Shown here piece by piece: positions 58,691 to 64,000 of a stretch of 64,000 bases of DNA. The translations under genes were made by a program, and so were the position numbers. Position 1 is the first letter of the stretch. Every line of letters begins with the position of its first letter. The DNA comes from Viola odorata (taxonomy: Eukaryota; Streptophyta; Magnoliopsida; Malpighiales; Violaceae), in assembly GCA_963691705.1 (NCBI GenBank), contig OY829538.1, forward strand, positions 29,036,836-29,100,835. The letters are read 5' to 3'. The notes under the pieces were generated by a model that did not search any database, was not told the origin of the DNA, and was given only the letters and a program-made list of their open reading frames with translations.

Positions 58691-58719
58691 TGATCTACCT
58701 TATAAAATGCTACATCCAT

Positions 58720-58893
58720 TTGTATAAAAAACCAGCCGATTCAATCCGGTTCAATTATCTCGGATTGAACGATTCAATGTGTGAACGGTTCAAAATGATC
58801 CAATGAGTCGATCCGGTCGAACCCGGTTGAACCTCGTTGAACCATAAAATTTTGCTATCCGGTTTGCTATCCGGTCCGGTTTTCAAAACTATG
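58720..58893 (+). mobile_element. Likely right subterminal region and end of the hAT element
   Basis: Many CCGGTT/GGTTCAA/GGTTGAAC motifs in both orientations, finishing CCGGTCCGGTTTTCAAAACTA. Clustered short motifs near the ends are where hAT transposases bind. The partner left end is missing, so the end point and the 8-bp target duplication cannot be confirmed. Confidence 0.45.
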
Positions 58894-59301
58894 CTTGCAA
58901 CTTCAATATCTTTTGTTTTCTCCTACCAAATCGAGTAATTCTTTTTTCAAACGTTCCAAAATTTATGCTAATATTTGGTATTTTGTTTCTTTTGGTTTGA
59001 ATTTTTTTTATGACTCTCGAAACGAAACTAAATAACAATTAATTTAAAGACTCTTTTTGGGATTTTTGACACTTTTTAACGGGAATTAAAGACTCACAAA
59101 TTGCGACCACAATTTGTTTGACAAGACGCACACGAACAAGATCTAGAGCCCTAGATCGACTCGACTCACAATTAACTAACACACGGGATGCAAGGAGATT
59201 GATTTTAGATCAGAGTAAAAGAAGAATTAATCTCAACAAAAGAAAACTGGAAACGTAAAGATAGATACCAAACCTTAGAACGCCTTTGCTCCGCTACCAA
59301 C
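58894..59301 (-). mobile_element. PBS and internal fragment of a minus-strand LTR element
   Basis: GCTCCGCTACCA (59288-59299; minus strand TGGTAGCGGAGC) lies 2 bp from the LTR at 59302, in PBS position. The remaining sequence is non-coding. The same PBS-like sequence sits beside another LTR at 63469. Confidence 0.5.
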
Positions 59302-60050
59302 TGATACGATCCTAGTTGCGTAGGATGCATAACGAGTAATTCCCGATCTAGTTCTAGGCTTGGATTTCGGATGAGGAAGATAAACTCAACAAGTACGAGC
59401 TTAGACCTGAAGACAACCTGTGTCAACCAACCTAATCGATTTCAAGTGAGGTTCTTGATTCGATCCCTCGACCTATATTCAACCTGTGAATATCAACCTT
59501 GGGCAACGACTTAATGGAATGGACTTTCGGGTTTTACTTGCTATCCTAATCGAGTTTCTGAACTCAATGAGAGATAAGGTTCGTGAAGAACAATTGAGAA
59601 AACACTCTGTATTTTATTTGAAAGGTAACGTAACCTGATAATGAAAAAGGTGGCTCCTTTAAATAGGAGAAACCCTAAATTCTTACAATAGAAGTCCTTC
59701 TTTTAATTGAACTTCTAATTAATTAATTAAAATAAATCCAAACTAATTTAATTAATTAATAAAATAACTAATTAAAATAGAAAGTCTGAAGTTTCCTTCT
59801 TGGACGCCAAGCTGGCCATCGTTAATGAAATTAGCACATCGTCATTGGCGGCATGCCGCTAGTGCTTAGCGGTATGCCACTGCTCTCTGCCCAATTTCAC
59901 CCAAAATTCCCTCCTTGGTGGCATGCCGCTAGTGCTTAGCGATATGTCGTTGCTTTCTGCCAATTTTTGCCCAAAATCACTTCTTGTAACTTTTTGCTCC
60001 TCGCACAAGTCATTGGTCCGGTAGGTGGCAAAGGTATAGGATTCGCATCA
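59302..60050 (-). mobile_element. LTR of a minus-strand element (5' LTR), 749 bp
   Basis: Runs TGATACGATCC to GGATTCGCATCA on the plus strand. Same family as the solo LTR at 61291-62200. A minus-strand TATA-like TATTTAAAGG lies at about 59656-59666. A 70-bp internal duplication (GGCATGCCGCTAGTGCTTAG at about 59850 and 59920) is visible. With a PBS-like sequence at its left, it is a 5' LTR; no 3' partner is in the window. Confidence 0.6.
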
Positions 60051-60601
60051 CATACCAAGTTTGTTTCAAAGCTGTTTTGTTTGTGTTGTGACGGTATACA
60101 CAACTTTCTTCTGAAACAATGTGATTTTTAATAATACAAAGTTTTTTTATATCACTACTCGGCCAAACATGGTGTGTTGAAGTAGTTTTAAAATATATTT
60201 CATTTTGGTTTTATGTGATGATGCAAGATCATTATTTAATTTCAATAAAAAAAGAGAAAAAATAGCATTTTTTAGTATTCCGTACAAACTAGGGACTGGT
60301 GGCTTGTCGGGAGAGGCGGCTTTGGTTTTCCTTGTTTAAAGTTATAAGTTTGAAACTATGTTTTTATTTTATTTTACAAGCGGTTAAATGATTTTTTTTC
60401 CTAAAGTATAAAAATTTACTTAATTTTGATCGTTAAAATATAAATTTATTTAGTCTACTTCTTAACTTATCGTTACTTTATTTAATTTGGTTCCTCTGCT
60501 CCTTCCAACTAGCTAAGGTTGATGACGTACCAGGTTTGAGCCACGTGGCGTTCAAATAATATACATTACTACAATATAAATTTATTAATCTAGTCCCTAA
60601 A
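60051..60601. other. Non-coding AT-rich stretch, nothing recognised
   Basis: No ORF of interest and no repeat of other parts of the window. TTTAGTC-type phrases near 60450 and TCTAGTCCCTAAA at 60590 are reminiscent of small inverted-repeat transposons, but no pair of ends was found. Confidence 0.3.
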
Positions 60602-61264
60602 TGATACGAGCTTAGTTTCGATTTAGAGGGATGAAATTCAAAATTCAAAATAAGACTGATCTAGCCCTCTTATGTGAGGTTGATGATGACAATGATAAGA
60701 AACACTTGATGATAAGATAATGAAAAGATGATGAAGAGATGATGAAAAGAAAGGTGTTTGATTGAAGATGAAAACAAGAAATGAACCCCTTACTACGACA
60801 AACCCTCTTAGGTCTAGCTTAGGCAACCTTGCGAAATAGTAAAAAGGATCTCTTTCCAAGTTTGACCCTCTCAAGGAATGATCTTAAGAAACCCAACCGT
60901 TTGGAGAAGATGATGATTACAACCCTAAATCCACACTTAAGGTGTATTGATTTTTGGAAGGAGTTTACTCATAAAATTCAAGACAATACCTAAAAATAGA
61001 TAACATAGTCTATTTATACTACGTAATTATTACATAGTCTTCACAAAAGGACGATGTGGATGACCTTGAGGAATAGACACATTTGTCCTTCAAGTGAACT
61101 ACAAGTCACTCAAGAGTCTGCCCTGACTTCATGGTTTGGCTCATGGCCCATGAACATGATCATGAGCAAGAGTCTGTACTGCTCTTTCGATTAGGGTTCA
61201 ACATTGGTTCTCTACGAGAGCGTGGGTGAGGCATGCGGGCATGGACGGGTCCACGCTCGTATCA
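60602..61264 (-). mobile_element. LTR of a second minus-strand element (3' LTR), 663 bp
   Basis: Perfect 10-bp terminal inverted repeats TGATACGAGC...GCTCGTATCA. A minus-strand TATA-like GTATAAATAG lies at about 61010-61019. On the minus strand it is preceded by GAAGGGGAAGGGGA (61265-61278), a clear polypurine tract, so it is a 3' LTR. Its opening resembles the fragment at 63469-63517, the likely 5' partner. Confidence 0.65.
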
Positions 61265-61285
61265 TCCCCTTCCCCTTCAAGAGGC
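61265..61285 (-). promoter_or_regulatory. Polypurine tract of the second minus-strand element
   Basis: Plus-strand TCCCCTTCCCCTTC, that is GAAGGGGAAGGGGA on the element's sense strand, directly adjoining the LTR start. Confidence 0.6.
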
Positions 61286-62205
61286 TTTGTTGATACGATC
61301 CTGGTTCCTTAGGATGCGTAGCACCAATTTTGATCTTTGTTCAAAGACGGATTTCCTGCGGAAATAGATAACTCGACAAGTACGAGCTTAGACCACTTAG
61401 CTAACCTGTGCTAAGAGCCCTAATCGATTTCAAGTCAAGGGTCTTGAATCGAGTTCTTAGGACTAGACTCAACAATGTGAGAATCACACTAAGATAAACG
61501 ACACAATAATACAATTCCAAGATTTACTTGTATACGACTCAAGTATTGCGGACTCAAGAAGAACAAGGTTCAACCAATTTGAACAAGGGGCGGAGATTGA
61601 AGAGAATATCTCAATTTATCAAAATAACAACCAACCTAATAAGGAGGCAAAGTAGTTCCTTATATAGGTTACAATCAAACCCTAAAAGCAAACCTAATAG
61701 GAATAGAAGTAGGACTTCTAAAATAGGAAGATAGCTTAACTAATTAAACTGTTTAATTACCTAATTAAGCTTAAAGTAATTTAAAGTCAACAACTTAAAT
61801 CTTCAGTCAACGCGCCAGCTTCTGGACACGCGAAACGGGCAGGAGCCATTTTGAACAATCGGCACGCGCGACAGATGAGTGAATCGGCAACGGCTGAGTG
61901 AAACGGGCAGATGTCGATTTCGTGAGAACGGTCAGAGCCGTTTTGAACGAATCGGACAAGAGCCGTTTTGTGACAAACGGTCAAGTGCCGTTTCTAGCAG
62001 AATCATCATCGGCTATTGTGAATGTAAGGAGATTCACAACTCTAGGGGTCTTCTCTCGAAGTGCAGCTTCCTCACTTGACATCTCACATTCCAGCTCCTT
62101 GTGAATGAGAGATAACAATCGGTCTTGAAGCTTTCTTGCTCTGGCTCGAGTCATTGGACCAGCTGGTGGTAACGGTAGTTGGATGCGTGGATTCGCATCA
62201 TTTGT
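61286..62205 (-). mobile_element. Solo LTR with TTTGT target-site duplication
   Basis: The LTR occupies 61291-62200 (TGATACGATCC to GGATTCGCATCA, 910 bp). TTTGT is present at both 61286-61290 and 62201-62205. No PBS or polypurine tract of its own adjoins it, so it is a solo LTR. A minus-strand TATA-like CTATATAAGG lies at about 61659-61668. Region 61840-62000 has a degenerate repeat around GAGCCGTTTTG. It is nested in the internal region of the element bounded by 60602-61264 and 63469. Confidence 0.8.
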
Positions 62206-63454
62206 CCTCGAAGCCAAATCCAAGTCGTTTGCACCCTCAATATTAAGAACTTAAACCTTTGTCACCATGCCCGAATTGTGGGCACCTCCTTTCATACAAG
62301 TCGTCGGTCACCATAAGATCATTTGCCACCAAAATGTGTGTGTGCGACCTTCGTTTGTTGGGCCTGGGCTCCTTGGAAATGACATTATCATCACCTATCA
62401 AACAAAGGAAAAGTGCAGAGATCTCATCCAAGAAGAGCACATTCTCTATTTTTTCACTCATTCCCTCACTAGCTTGCTTACTTTTTTTTCAAGTCTTGTA
62501 TTTCCACTCTTTGCATGCTCGTTAGTTTCATGCAAGCTATTTTTCTCTCCCTCAACACTTACTTTCTTCTCTCCCCTCCACTCCCTTTTCCTCTCAAGCT
62601 CAAATGCTTTCTCTTGCTTTAAATAATTCTTATAGAAAAGATGAGGCGCCAAAGGAAAGATGGATACAAGACATAGAGTAACCTCCTCATGATATCTCTT
62701 ATCCTTCCCCCAACTCCCTTTTTGTAATCTATTGTTTCCATCCTCCACTTGCGCATCACCATTTTCATTTGTACTAGAAGTGTTCATTTACTTTTTCCCT
62801 TTTTTTTTTTGAACTTTATTTTTAAAAATAAATAAATAAATCAATGCAAGAGTTCACAAGAAGGAGTGTGTTATGTTTGACAAATAGGTGCATTTAAAGT
62901 GTATGAAATATAGTACAATCAAAAGAAAAATCTCTAATTAGAAGATGCTTGCACAAAATGCCAAAAAGTGATGAGATGGCACAAAACATTTGCCAAAAAT
63001 GTGAGGTGGTAAAAGGAATGTGCAAGCAAAAATATCTAAGAGAATATTTTATGCATATGTTATAACAAATACTTGGCTAAGAAAAGAGAGGATGTGGCCA
63101 GCCATGAGCCAAGCATGTGTCACTAGCCAACAAACTTGGACCACATGGACCACATGGGTGAAAATGACACTTGTCAAATTTTAGATGCAATTGGATGAAT
63201 GTTTGAAGATGAATAAGAATAAGGATGAATATATGAATGTTTATGATGAATATTTGAAGATCGAGATGAACACAAACACCTATTTTCTAGCAAATTCGGC
63301 CAAAACAAGATCAAATCACTAAACATAAAAGACTTTAGGTGAAAAATTGTCAAAAGCCCAAAAATGTCAAAAACTACAAAAACGAAAATAAGAGATGAGG
63401 GAAGCAATTTTATGGTGGAAATGATGAGAAAACCAACCTAGAGGGCGGCCTTGA
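62206..63454 (-). mobile_element. Internal remnant of the second minus-strand LTR element
   Basis: Short minus-strand frames (62787-62458, Lys/Glu-rich; 62461-62243) show no domain I can name. The frame at 62243 includes CPQFGHGDK, which only loosely recalls a zinc knuckle. The remainder to the PBS at 63455 is AT-rich and non-coding. With the solo LTR removed it connects to the polypurine tract at 61265, giving an internal region of only about 2.2 kb minus 0.9 kb, so the element is deleted or non-autonomous. Confidence 0.4.
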
Positions 63455-63517
63455 GCTCCGCTACCATATGATATGAGCTTGGTTCTGATTTGAATGGATG
63501 AAACCGAAGATTCAAGG
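63455..63517 (-). mobile_element. PBS and start of a 5' LTR fragment
   Basis: GCTCCGCTACCA (63455-63466) reads TGGTAGCGGAGC on the minus strand and lies 2 bp from TGATATGAGC (63469), which resembles the end of the LTR at 60602 (TGATACGAGC, then TTnGTTnnGATTTnnAnGGATGAAA). The LTR is interrupted at 63518 by a hAT-like end. Confidence 0.5.
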
Positions 63518-64000
63518 TAGGGATGGCAATTCCGCCCACAGATATGGATATTTGCCTAATACAACAATTGTGGGTGGGTATTACCCGCACATTATGGGTA
63601 TTTTGTGGGTATGGATATACCCGCACCCACAAAATGCAGGTATGAATAGTGCCTATCCGCTCCAATACCCGCACTAAATACCCGCAATATGTATAATATT
63701 ATAATATATAATTAATTCAATATATTATGAGTGGGTAAAATTTTCGTTACCCGAAATTTTGATTTTTCGTCCTGATTTTTTTTTAAATTCCGGATCAAAA
63801 ATTTTGAGTATCGAAAATTTCGGATCAGAAAGGTAATACCCGAAATTAATTTCGGAACGGAACGGGATTCAGTAAGGAAAATTCGGGTATCCAAAATTTT
63901 CAAAAATTTTCTCCATTAATTAAAATTCTCACCTAACCTTATCCTTTCAAGTCCTTCCCTCAAATTATCACCACATCATCACCTCAATCACCATCTCTCG
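63518..64000. mobile_element. Edge of a hAT-like non-autonomous element
   Basis: TAGGGATGGCAATTCCGCCC at 63518 is a terminal sequence I recognise from plant hAT-like repeats, followed by many GGGTATT/ATACCCGC and TACCCGAAAT motifs in both orientations as subterminal repeats. The other end lies beyond the window. Confidence 0.5.

Noticed and set aside
1..64000. Host protein-coding genes, tRNA or rRNA genes
   Set aside because: None was recognised; every convincing coding segment belongs to a transposable element.

Overview
This window is plant nuclear DNA made almost entirely of nested retrotransposons and DNA transposons. No ordinary host gene, tRNA or rRNA was recognised. The elements point to a large, repeat-rich angiosperm genome, probably a eudicot and probably heterochromatin. 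They include Ogre/Tat-type Ty3/gypsy elements with multi-kilobase LTRs, a Tat-type pol with two RNase H domains, antisense ORFs and a tandem repeat beside pol, an Athila ORF-1 remnant, and hAT sequences. The mix resembles what is published for Silene (Retand, Ogre), but the sequence does not settle the species.

Layout. 1-3723 is the 3' end and 3' LTR (copy A) of a non-autonomous Ogre-like element on +. 3724-5386 is older flanking sequence with an Athila ORF-1 remnant. 5387-9117 is the 5' LTR (copy B), primer binding site (PBS) and leader of a related + element. At 9118 this is cut by a minus-strand Tat/Retand-like element (9118 to about 21386). That element carries a 3' LTR, four plus-strand antisense gene units, a 78-92 bp tandem repeat, and INT-RNaseH-RT-protease-gag reading leftward; its 5' end is missing. 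From about 21387 a plus-strand autonomous-type Ogre element begins. Its 5' LTR is split at the TATA box by a 26.8-kb insertion (21998-48815), then continues to 50721, followed by PBS, ORF1 and gag. The protease-pol part and most of the 3' LTR are deleted, leaving 55967-57300.

The 26.8-kb insertion is the most striking object. It has the form LTR-internal-LTR-internal-LTR on the minus strand, repeats with a period of exactly 11,213 bp, and the whole is bounded by a single 5-bp target-site duplication (CCCTC). The two internal regions (6,670 bp each) encode no recognisable protein and consist largely of tandem arrays. Their PBS and leader match the Ogre-like element at 50722, so an Ogre partner may have mobilised them.

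Right of 57300 lies the 3' half of a hAT transposase gene with open exons and good splice sites. It is followed by minus-strand LTR remnants sharing an unusual PBS, including a solo LTR with a perfect TTTGT target-site duplication, and at the end the edge of a hAT-like repeat. Most nonsense mutations in the coding remnants fit C-to-T changes (CAG, CAA or CGA to stop), as expected from deamination of methylated cytosine in silenced elements.
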